From an uncultured Clostridia bacterium (GTDB lineage Bacteria; Bacillota; Clostridia; Christensenellales; Borkfalkiaceae): a stretch of DNA of 27,858 nucleotides. Both the position numbers and the translations under genes were made by a program. The notes below the pieces were generated by a model that had not been told where the DNA came from, searched no databases, and worked only from the letters and a program-made list of their open reading frames with translations. Numbering within the stretch: the first letter of the stretch is position 1; each line of letters begins with the position of its first letter. Location: contig CANPYD010000003.1 of NCBI GenBank assembly GCA_947587775.1, forward strand, positions 1 to 27,858, given 5' to 3'. This document shows, one piece after another, positions 21,321-27,858 of this stretch.

Positions 21321-23624
21321 ATGGACGAGGAGATCTTGACCGCAGAGACGGACGAAGACGACAAGAGCGAAAAAAGCGTCAGTTCCGATCTGATCCGCGG
21401 GCATATCAATACCATCATTTTGCGTTCCCTCTACGACGGCGACAAGTACGGCTACGAGATCATAGCCGAGATCGAGCGCAAGAGCAGCGGGCAGTATTCC
21501 CTGAAACAGCCCTCTCTGTATTCGGCGCTCAAACGCCTCGAGAAGGACGGTTACATCACATCCTATTGGGGAGGCTCCGTCGGCGGCGGGAGAAGAAAAT
21601 ATTTCTCTCTCACGGATGAAGGGAAAGCCGTCTCCGAACAGAATCAGGCGGAGTGGGAGTACTCCCGCACCATCATCGATTCCCTCATTTCCGACCGCGA
21701 CTTTGACTTCAATAACCCCGCCCCCACTGCGGTCGATATGCGCGTTCTGAAACGCTCGACCTCACGCGTCCCTTCCGGCGGCAGCGGCGAGGATGACGGC
21801 GAAGAGTTCGTCTTCGAACCCGCCTTCGACGATACTTCCCTGCGGGAAAAGCTTGAAGAAGAGTACCGCGCAAAGCAGGAGACGCTCGAGCAAGAGTATG
21901 CGGAGAAAAAAGAGGCGCTGGAACGCGAATATGCCGAAAAGATCGCCCTTCTCGACAGCGACCGCGCGGACTTCGAGACAGAGAGATCCCGCGTCGAAGA
22001 GGAACTCAACGCCCGCGAGGCGGCCCTTCTCGAAGCGCATGAGAAACAGCTCGGCGAGCTCAATATCTTGCGGGAAGCGCAGGCGCAGGAGCTTGCGGAA
22101 GCGCGGAGAGTGTTCGAAGATGAACTCAGGATCCGCCGCGAAGCGCAGGAAATCGAGTTGAAAGAGGTTCGCGAAGCGCAGGAATCCGAGTTGAAAGAGG
22201 CCCGTGAAGCGCAGGAAATCGAGCTGAAAGAAGCCCGCGAAACGCAGGAATCCGAGTTGAAAGAGGCCCGCGAAGCGCAGGAATCCGAGTTGAAAGAGGC
22301 CCGCGAAGCGCTGGAAGTTGAGCTCAAACAGGCTCGTGAAGCGCAGGAAAACGAGCTGAAAACCGTACAGGCGGCACAGGCGGAAGCGGATGAAACCCTC
22401 AAAAACGAGCTTGAGCTGCAGAAGCAAAAGTATGAAGAGGAATGCCGCGAGCACGCCCGCGCCATCGAGGCTTTGAAGGAAGAAAACGCACAGGCGCTCG
22501 CCGAACAGCGCGAAGCAAACGAGGCGAGCCTGCGCGTCGAGCGTGAAACGCACGCAAGGAACCTGAAAGAGCTGACCGAAGCACACGACCGTGAGCTCAA
22601 AACCGCGGCGGAGACCGCTCTGGGCGCTGCAGACGACGCAGCGGCAAAGGCGCGCGAGGAAGAGATGCGCACCCGCGAAGAGCAGTTAAAGGCGGAACGG
22701 GAACGCGCGGAAGCGGTGCTTGCCGAAGAGAAGCGCCGTCACGAAGCCCTGCTCTCAGACGAACGCGCCCGTTATGAAGCCATCATCGCGGATGAACGTG
22801 CCCGCCACGATGCGCAGATCAGGGACGACCGCGCCCGCTATGAGGAAGCGCTCCTCGAACATGACGCGGCGCTCCGCAAGCAGATGGAACTCGAAATGAA
22901 CGAACGGGAAAAGCAGATCATCCACAGAAATTATCTTTCCCTCGTCGATTCCCCCGCCGACCCCTACCAGCAGCCCGCGCAGCCCGGCAGGGAAGAGCCT
23001 AAAAAGGCGGCTCAGGCGGAAGATTACCGTTCGGTCGTCGGAAAACTTTTCGAGAATGCCGTCCGCCCCACCGCGGCAAAACCCGCACAGGAAGCGGATG
23101 CCACCCCCATCAACTCCATTGAATTCCGCGACATCGAAAGCCGCGCCGCCCGCGACGGATTGCGCGTCAGTACAGCGGGAAGCGCCGTCAAAGCGCCTCA
23201 ACCGGCCGACCGTGAAAATACCGTTCACAGAGGGAAAGCCCTCTTCCTGAGCGCCGTCGTCGTCTTCTTCTGGTGCATTATCGTGGGAGGCGTTGCGCTC
23301 GGCGTCAGCGACAAGCTCTCCCTTCCCGTGTTCTATCCCTACATCATGTGGGGAATCGGACTCGCCCTTCTGCTCGTGACGGGGCTCGCCTATGCGAACC
23401 ACTTCGGCGAAAATTGGCTCAGGCGGAAAGTCCCCGTGATGGTGAATGCGATCGTCGTCTATGCGCTCCTCGTCATCTTTGATCTGATCATTACCCTCTC
23501 CGTCAAAGCGGATTTCGGCAGCGTCTCCTCGGTGATGACGTTTGTCGGATTCCCCGTCATCTACTTTGTGGGAGTACTGATCTTCGGGCTCTGCTACTAT
23601 CTGCAGACGAAACCCAAAAAATGA
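21321..23624 (+). CDS. PadR regulator fused to coiled coil and four membrane helices
   Basis: A 767-residue protein with three parts. Residues about 24-101 are a PadR winged helix (GHINTIILRSLYDGDKYGYE, QPSLYSALKRLEKDGYIT, GGGRRKYFSLTDEGK). Residues about 175-540 are a long charged coiled coil rich in E, A, R, K and Q; from 251 to 349 it has nine successive 11-residue units, the last seven nearly identical (REAQESELKEA type). After a Pro/Ala/Gln-rich linker come four hydrophobic helices (about 638-660, 673-695, 706-728, 738-762). PadR proteins are usually 110-200 residues and soluble. The layout suggests a DNA-binding domain tethered to the membrane, probably as an oligomer. ATG 21321 has AAGGAGG 7 bases upstream; an ATG at 21243 lies before the promoter and is rejected. 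Confidence 0.88.
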   Translation: MDEEILTAETDEDDKSEKSVSSDLIRGHINTIILRSLYDGDKYGYEIIAEIERKSSGQYSLKQPSLYSALKRLEKDGYITSYWGGSVGGGRRKYFSLTDEGKAVSEQNQAEWEYSRTIIDSLISDRDFDFNNPAPTAVDMRVLKRSTSRVPSGGSGEDDGEEFVFEPAFDDTSLREKLEEEYRAKQETLEQEYAEKKEALEREYAEKIALLDSDRADFETERSRVEEELNAREAALLEAHEKQLGELNILREAQAQELAEARRVFEDELRIRREAQEIELKEVREAQESELKEAREAQEIELKEARETQESELKEAREAQESELKEAREALEVELKQAREAQENELKTVQAAQAEADETLKNELELQKQKYEEECREHARAIEALKEENAQALAEQREANEASLRVERETHARNLKELTEAHDRELKTAAETALGAADDAAAKAREEEMRTREEQLKAERERAEAVLAEEKRRHEALLSDERARYEAIIADERARHDAQIRDDRARYEEALLEHDAALRKQMELEMNEREKQIIHRNYLSLVDSPADPYQQPAQPGREEPKKAAQAEDYRSVVGKLFENAVRPTAAKPAQEADATPINSIEFRDIESRAARDGLRVSTAGSAVKAPQPADRENTVHRGKALFLSAVVVFFWCIIVGGVALGVSDKLSLPVFYPYIMWGIGLALLLVTGLAYANHFGENWLRRKVPVMVNAIVVYALLVIFDLIITLSVKADFGSVSSVMTFVGFPVIYFVGVLIFGLCYYLQTKPKK
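22071..22367 (+). repeat. Tandem 33-base repeats coding for 11-residue coiled-coil units
   Basis: Nine consecutive 33-base units in frame within the padR-like gene. The first two are diverged. The last seven (22137-22367) read REAQEIELKEV, REAQESELKEA, REAQEIELKEA, RETQESELKEA, REAQESELKEA, REALEVELKQA and REAQENELKTV. An 11-residue period is a hendecad coiled-coil period. The low divergence points to recent unit duplication. Confidence 0.9.
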
Positions 23625-23631
23625 GCAATCG

Positions 23632-23661
23632 AAAGGCTCGCCCCACGGCGAGCCTTTTTTT
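23632..23661 (+). terminator. Rho-independent terminator of the padR-like gene
   Basis: AAAGGCTCGCC (23632-23642) pairs with GGCGAGCCTTT (23647-23657) around CCAC, followed by TTTT for a run of seven T residues. It lies 7 bases after the stop codon. Confidence 0.93.
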
Positions 23662-23671
23662 GTTACCCCCC

Positions 23672-23906
23672 GCGTCATTCTAAGCCGTGCCTGCCCCCCT
23701 TTTCAAGGGGGCGGGTGGCGCGCGAAGCGCGTCAGGTGGGGGTTGCCTCTGATTACGTCATGGTGCCCCGCGCGCACGTTCTTTTGTTGTCGAAGCTCGG
23801 CACGAGCGCCGCCCTTGGCGCGAAGTAGCACCGTCGAACCATCACCTTATTATAATGCGGTGATCCTTCGACACGCCGCAAGGACAGCGGCGGCTCAGGA
23901 TGACGC
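23672..23906. repeat. MITE-like element with terminal inverted repeats
   Basis: A 235-base non-coding segment bounded by GCGTCATTCTAAGCCG (23672-23687) and CGGCTCAGGATGACGC (23891-23906), which are inverted copies matching at 14 of 16 bases. Inside are several hairpins: CCCCCTT/AAGGGGG near 23693-23709, CGCGC-GAA-GCGCG near 23718-23730, and a long one at 23833-23872 (GTCGAA and ATCACC pairing with GGTGAT and TTCGAC). No target-site duplication is obvious and no transposase gene is present. It fills most of the gap between the padR-like gene and the repeat lipoprotein. Confidence 0.6.
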
Positions 23907-23933
23907 CGCCTGCCCTTGAGCGCCCAATAGCGT

Positions 23934-23963
23934 AAAGCGAGGGGCATTTCCGCCCCCCGCTTT
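23934..23963. terminator. Stem-loop after the repeat lipoprotein gene
   Basis: AAAGCGAGGGGC (23934-23945) faces GCCCCCCGCTTT (23952-23963) around 6 bases, directly after the stop at 23968. On the minus strand the stem is complete with one G:U pair, but no T-run follows it. On the plus strand there is one A:C mismatch and a TTTTTCTTT tail. Confidence 0.55.
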
Positions 23964-23967
23964 TTCT

Positions 23968-26900
23968 TTACACGTCTTCTTCGGGAATGAATGTGGCCTG
24001 CGCCCGACGTCCTTCTTGGTGATAATCGTACCAATTTTGTTGGACCGTAAACACCAACGTGAACGTTTTCATTCCATGTGTGGAGGAATAACGGCTCATT
24101 TCGCCATTGACATCCTCATAGACATAGTCGATCGCATACCCCTCATTCGCAGTAAATGTGATGGTAATTTGTGTGCCGATCGGATACCCTTCCGCACGTT
24201 CTTCCGTACTGACTTCGCCATCGTACTCAATCGAGATCGTATAGCTGCCCCCTTCGCCGCAGTCGACCACAACGGGGAACGGTTCACCGCTATACATCGT
24301 AAAACTTTTGTCCTCGTCATAGCCTTGATGGACCCAAACCACTCTTCCGTAGAAGTCTACGTCCCACCTTCCGGAACCCGGGATCGTAAAGTAGTAGCTC
24401 TTCATCGCTCCGCTGGAATCATTAGAGCGGATCTCGTACTGCGTTCCGTCGTAAAAGAAGTTTCCGAGCTCATCTACCGTTACGCTGTGCGATTCATCGA
24501 GCGTTTTCCAACTTCCTGCGAGGAAAGGGATCGCGACGGGTCCCGCAGGGATCTCTCTGTAATATTCCACGACATTACTGTCAGGATCGGACGGGGTAAA
24601 TTTCAATCTATCGTTAGACTTTGTATACGTCAGCGTTCCATCCAAGAGGACAATTTCATATGTCTCTGCATTGTAACTGAGGACAACGGCGGGACTTCCC
24701 GCATAGAACACTCCCGTCTCCGTGATTTCAACGGGATAACCGTATGTGACAGTAGGTACCCAATTCCCCACAAGAACAAGCGAATACTCAAAGGTGAAGT
24801 AGTCCACGCCCTCTAAGAGATAATACGACTTTTCCGTCTCCCCATTTTCCGTGTGGCTCAATACAAGAAGTTTTCCGCCGTTGACCGTTCCGAGGAATGA
24901 GAATGTGAACTCGGTCGTTTCATTCTCCTCATCGATTACGGTAAACGTGTAACTGCCGCTCCCCGCCTCACTGACGGGATACTCTTGGGCTTCGTCCTCC
25001 GTCTCGGAGAAAATGACCGATTTGCCCTTCAAAGTCAACTCGTAACCGAGCGCTCCCGCACTTAAAAGCGGCGACCATTTCCCTGTCAGTTCCGCGGCAA
25101 ATAAACTTTCCCCAAATTCGATGACGATGACAGTGTCATCCGAAATGGTAAAAGTATATTCCCCATTGACGAGCCCGACTTCTTCACCGTCCACAGTGAC
25201 AGAAGAGACGTAGTATCCGTCCTGCGGCGTAATTGTAAGAAGCACTTCACTGCCGCTCGCATAGGGCTTTTCGGGGGAAAGCGTATAACTCCCCTCGCTC
25301 CCGCAGGTGACGAATATATCGTAAGTATCGGCGTTCCCCGCACCCTTCTCTTCAAAGAGAATTTCAACGATGTTCTTGCCTGCCGCCAACGTAAGTTCGT
25401 ATACGAGCCCGCTCTCTTCCTTGGAGTTGGGAGAGATAGGCTGTTCATTGAAGGTGACAGACCCTACGGAATACCCGCTGTACGGCATAACGGTAAGAGT
25501 GACGGTATCGCCTTCCTTGTTGGAACCGTAACCGGAGAGAGTATACGTCCCCGCATTGAGGGCGGGCGTCAGCTGAACGGTGAGCTTGGCGTCCTTCTTG
25601 GGCTCGGGTTCAGGGTCGGGATCAGGATCGGGATCGGGATCGGACTCGGTGACAAAGACGATCTCCACTTTCGTGACGCTTGCCGTTAAAATCACCTCAT
25701 ACTCGTTCCCGCCTTCCGTCTTGGGAGAGATGGGCTCGCCGTTCGCCGTGACGGATTCTACGACATACCCGCTGTACGGCGAGACGGTAAGGGTGACGGT
25801 GTCCCCCACCTTATAGGAACCATAACTGGAAAGAGCATACGTCCCCGCATTGAGTTCGGGCGTCACGCTGACGGAGAGTTCTGCCGGTTTGACGGGGTTC
25901 TCTTCCTCAAAGACGATCTCCACTCTCGTGACGCTTGCCGTTAGGGTCAGCTCATATTCGCTCCCGCCTTCCGTCTTGGGAGAGATGGGCTTGCCGTTCG
26001 CCGTGACGGATCCTGTTACATACCCGCTGTACGGCATAACGGTGAGAATGACGGTGTCCCCTGCCGTGTAGGGGCCGTAACTGGAGAGAGTATATGTCCC
26101 GGCGTTGAGGGCAGGCGTCAGGCCGACCGAGAATTCGACGTTGGAACCGGGCTCAGCCGTCTCATTCAGCTCAAAACTCACCGTAAACGTTGTATCTTCA
26201 TAGATGAAGCAGAAATAGCTTGAGGCAGTCAGTTTGACAGGTTCTCCGTTGACGAGAAGGGTCACTTCATAGTCGGGGCCATCGGTCGAGATCAAAAGAT
26301 GCACTCTCGTTCCATAGGTGACATGTTCCAGGTCCTCGAGAGGCTTATCAATGGAAGTGGTGAAGTCATGATACCGCACGCTACCGTGCTGCCCGTCAAA
26401 GTCGATCGTGACTTTGTAGGTCTCCTCCACCTTCTCCCATGTGAGAGCGATCTCGCAGGACGCCGTCAAGGTGAATGACGTATAGACATATCTCCCGTCT
26501 TTCTCTTGTTCGAGTTCCTGAGTCTTATCCACGCCCCCGACGGTGATTGATTTCAGTTTATATCCCGCATCGCTGTAGAGATAGATCGTTACAGTGACAT
26601 CCGTGTCCTTTCCCGGAACGACGTTGAAAGTCCCGCCTTCGCTTGTCGTGGAGGGTAAGGTATGCGACGCCGCCCCTTCCTGCGTCATGCGGTATCTGCC
26701 CCCTTCGGTGAGGGTCACGGTGACATCATAGCTGACGATCTTCGCCTTAAAGGTGACTTCCACCGTCGTATCGGCATTTGCTTCGAAAGTATAATGATCG
26801 TCCGTAAGCTCTACGGGCGTGCCGTTTACCTTCACACTGTCGACCTCATAGTTTTCCCCGGGGGTCACGGTGATGGTGACGGAAACGCCCTTTGCTACTT

Positions 26901-27612
26901 TCCCGTCCACGGGCGCAGGATCGGCCGTAACCATTCCTTCCGCTTCCGTATAGGTGAGAGTAAGCGAGACTTTCTCATCCACGGGCGGAACCACCGTCTT
27001 TGTCTTGAAGGCAACTTCCACCGTCGTATCGGCATTTGCTTCGAAAGTATAATGATCGTCCGTGAGTTCCACGGGCGTGCCGTTTACCTTCACACTGTCG
27101 ACCTCATAGTTTTCCCCGGGGGTCACGGTGATGGTGACGGAAACGCCCTTTGCTACTTTCCCGTCCACGGGCGCGGGATCGGCCGTAACGGTCCCCTCTG
27201 CCTCTGTATAGGTAAGGGTAAGGTTTACTTTCTGTTCTTCGGGCGGAACTACTGTTTTGTCTTTGAATGCGACAACGACCGTTGTGTCACTCTCGACCTT
27301 GAAGGTGTACTTGTTTTCCGTAGGAGCCACTGCGCTGCCGTTTACCTTGACGGAATCCACTTCATACTCTGCCTCAGGGGTAACCGTAAGAGTGACAGAG
27401 GTCCCTTCCTCATACTTGCCGTCCGCATTGGCCGATGGCGTAAGGGTATAGCTCCCCTTCGTCTCGTCGCAAGTTACGGTCACAATATAGGATTTGGTCT
27501 CTGCCGGTTGTTCTGTCTGTTCCGTCTCTCCGCAGGCGGCGAACCCGATCGCACAGCCCAAAGCGAGCAAAACCACAAAGCACAGTGCCAAAAATTTGCT
27601 TTTCAGTTTCAT
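23968..27612 (-). CDS. Large repeat-rich surface lipoprotein (InlB B-repeat-like)
   Basis: A 1214-residue predicted lipoprotein: basic start, hydrophobic segment and lipobox GFAAC (Cys27), then a chain of beta-rich modules. Modules at about 41-127, 128-213 and 214-299 share the pattern VTVTPEAEYEVDSVKVNG and YTF-D-TV-V-F of divergent InlB B-repeats; the second and third are nearly identical. A second family of three modules (about 491-755) has LTPALNAGTYTLSSYG and PYSGY-V-SVT-NG-PISP, with a DP/EP spacer between its second and third copies. After a further B-repeat, three stretches begin LTGKWSP, LVGNWVP and LAGSWKT, resembling repeated lipocalin-like beta sheets. No sortase motif or catalytic site is seen. 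Adhesion or ligand binding is likely but unproven. AAGGAG lies 6 bases before ATG 27612. Confidence 0.88.
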   Translation of the reverse strand: MKLKSKFLALCFVVLLALGCAIGFAACGETEQTEQPAETKSYIVTVTCDETKGSYTLTPSANADGKYEEGTSVTLTVTPEAEYEVDSVKVNGSAVAPTENKYTFKVESDTTVVVAFKDKTVVPPEEQKVNLTLTYTEAEGTVTADPAPVDGKVAKGVSVTITVTPGENYEVDSVKVNGTPVELTDDHYTFEANADTTVEVAFKTKTVVPPVDEKVSLTLTYTEAEGMVTADPAPVDGKVAKGVSVTITVTPGENYEVDSVKVNGTPVELTDDHYTFEANADTTVEVTFKAKIVSYDVTVTLTEGGRYRMTQEGAASHTLPSTTSEGGTFNVVPGKDTDVTVTIYLYSDAGYKLKSITVGGVDKTQELEQEKDGRYVYTSFTLTASCEIALTWEKVEETYKVTIDFDGQHGSVRYHDFTTSIDKPLEDLEHVTYGTRVHLLISTDGPDYEVTLLVNGEPVKLTASSYFCFIYEDTTFTVSFELNETAEPGSNVEFSVGLTPALNAGTYTLSSYGPYTAGDTVILTVMPYSGYVTGSVTANGKPISPKTEGGSEYELTLTASVTRVEIVFEEENPVKPAELSVSVTPELNAGTYALSSYGSYKVGDTVTLTVSPYSGYVVESVTANGEPISPKTEGGNEYEVILTASVTKVEIVFVTESDPDPDPDPDPEPEPKKDAKLTVQLTPALNAGTYTLSGYGSNKEGDTVTLTVMPYSGYSVGSVTFNEQPISPNSKEESGLVYELTLAAGKNIVEILFEEKGAGNADTYDIFVTCGSEGSYTLSPEKPYASGSEVLLTITPQDGYYVSSVTVDGEEVGLVNGEYTFTISDDTVIVIEFGESLFAAELTGKWSPLLSAGALGYELTLKGKSVIFSETEDEAQEYPVSEAGSGSYTFTVIDEENETTEFTFSFLGTVNGGKLLVLSHTENGETEKSYYLLEGVDYFTFEYSLVLVGNWVPTVTYGYPVEITETGVFYAGSPAVVLSYNAETYEIVLLDGTLTYTKSNDRLKFTPSDPDSNVVEYYREIPAGPVAIPFLAGSWKTLDESHSVTVDELGNFFYDGTQYEIRSNDSSGAMKSYYFTIPGSGRWDVDFYGRVVWVHQGYDEDKSFTMYSGEPFPVVVDCGEGGSYTISIEYDGEVSTEERAEGYPIGTQITITFTANEGYAIDYVYEDVNGEMSRYSSTHGMKTFTLVFTVQQNWYDYHQEGRRAQATFIPEEDV
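25340..26142 (-). repeat. Second module family, three copies, with a DP-rich spacer
   Basis: Three homologous segments inside the lipoprotein gene, spaced 255 and 294 bases apart. Each codes for a module with the pattern NAGTYTLSSYG, GDTVTLTV-PYSGY and NG-PISPKTEGG. The extra length before the third copy is a Ser-Asp-Pro/Glu-Pro spacer. Confidence 0.85.
25601..25645 (-). repeat. Hexanucleotide run coding for the DP/EP spacer
   Basis: Repeats close to GGATCG on the plus strand (GGGTCG, GGATCA, GGATCG three times), coding for alternating Asp-Pro and Glu-Pro. Its length changes in steps of two codons would stay in frame. Confidence 0.8.
26716..27231 (-). repeat. Two tandem 258-base units, nearly identical
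   Basis: Units 26716-26973 and 26974-27231 each code for 86 residues. They differ at only a few bases over their middle 150-200 bases (compare from 26771 and 27029), including many identical third codon positions. That indicates recent duplication or gene conversion. Confidence 0.92.
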
Positions 27613-27828
27613 ATCGTTCTCCTTTTTCTATATTTGTCTCTCCCGATTTCCCTCGGGGCTAAACACGGTGGTAGGACGGGTCGGAGGGTTCACGGTTGAA
27701 CAAACTCAGGATAAAACTCAACTGCAAACTTTGCCCGTCCAAACTTAAAATGGCATCAAAATGTATCAACGTCTCCGCTTGAACCCGACATTTGTCGTCA
27801 TAACAGATAAATATACATTTATATGGAG

Positions 27829-27856
27829 ATTCTATCATATTACCCCCCCCGGTCAA
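27829..27856 (-). promoter_or_regulatory. Candidate promoter with an eight-G tract in the spacer
   Basis: On the minus strand, TTGACC (27856-27851), eight G residues (27850-27843), then TAATATGA and TAGAAT (27834-27829). The spacer is 16 bases. It would give the repeat lipoprotein a leader of about 210 bases (27613-27822), in which I see only small hairpins and no known riboswitch. Confidence 0.5.
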
Positions 27857-27858
27857 CT

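Noticed and set aside
22071..22367. Regular 33-base repeats considered as a CRISPR array
   Set aside because: The units are directly adjacent, in frame and without spacers, so they are protein repeats.
21644..22672. Ser/Ala/Arg-rich minus-strand frame opposite the coiled coil
   Set aside because: It is the low-complexity complement of the repeats and has no ribosome site or domain.
23753..24034. Minus-strand frame of 93 codons across the MITE-like element
   Set aside because: It runs through inverted repeats and into the lipoprotein gene in another frame. Its composition is repeat-like.
27613..27822. Cyclic-di-GMP or other riboswitch in the lipoprotein leader
   Set aside because: Only small stems such as CGACA/TGTCG are seen, with no conserved core of a known class.
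27659..27856. Small minus-strand open frame upstream of the repeat lipoprotein
   Set aside because: Its start lies inside the proposed promoter. The product matches nothing I know and it has no proper ribosome site apart from the G-run.

Overview
The window reads as chromosomal DNA of a fairly GC-rich member of the Clostridia (Bacillota). The evidence is a whiA gene, Gram-positive style lipoprotein signals, strong AGGAGG-type ribosome binding sites, near-consensus sigma-A promoters, a DUF1540 protein, AdhE and a multi-ferredoxin [FeFe] hydrogenase. The style resembles uncultured anaerobic gut Clostridia, but the species cannot be named from sequence reading alone. No tRNA, rRNA, CRISPR array, phage gene or transposase gene was seen.

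Left part (77-7188, all minus strand): a five-gene unit read in the order solute-binding-like protein, murB, PHP-domain phosphoesterase, whiA, dnaE. It joins cell-wall synthesis, a division/sporulation regulator and the replicative polymerase. Next are a small Cys-rich DUF1540 gene (minus) and, divergently, rplI (plus) behind a near-perfect promoter and before a strong hairpin. Then comes a fermentation unit on the minus strand: adhE (12254) followed, with a 4-base stop/start overlap, by a group-B-like [FeFe] hydrogenase. Together they offer two outlets for reducing power, ethanol and H2.

Middle part (12387-14847, minus): an ECF sigma factor, a membrane protein that probably acts as its anti-sigma factor, and a lipoprotein. 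Each start overlaps the preceding stop by 4 bases, and an ECF-type promoter sits before the sigma gene. valS (minus) follows, diverging from a plus-strand ABC importer operon (lipoprotein binding protein, ATPase, permease) of the nitrate/sulfonate/taurine/NMT1 type whose substrate is unknown.

Right part: a YkvI-like membrane transporter (minus) runs tail-to-tail into the ABC permease with a 159-base overlap. It diverges from an unusual plus-strand gene that joins a PadR DNA-binding domain to a long coiled coil with 11-residue repeats and four C-terminal membrane helices. The region between them holds two palindromes, and one of these recurs at 8104. After a strong terminator lies a 235-base element with terminal inverted repeats, then a large repeat-rich lipoprotein (minus, 1214 residues) with InlB-type modules. 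The proposed promoter of this lipoprotein contains a run of eight G residues between -35 and -10, which could make expression phase variable.

The best candidates for something new are the membrane-tethered PadR/coiled-coil regulator with its divergent transporter and shared palindrome, the poly-G promoter, the adhE/hydrogenase coupling and the self-contained ECF sigma operon.
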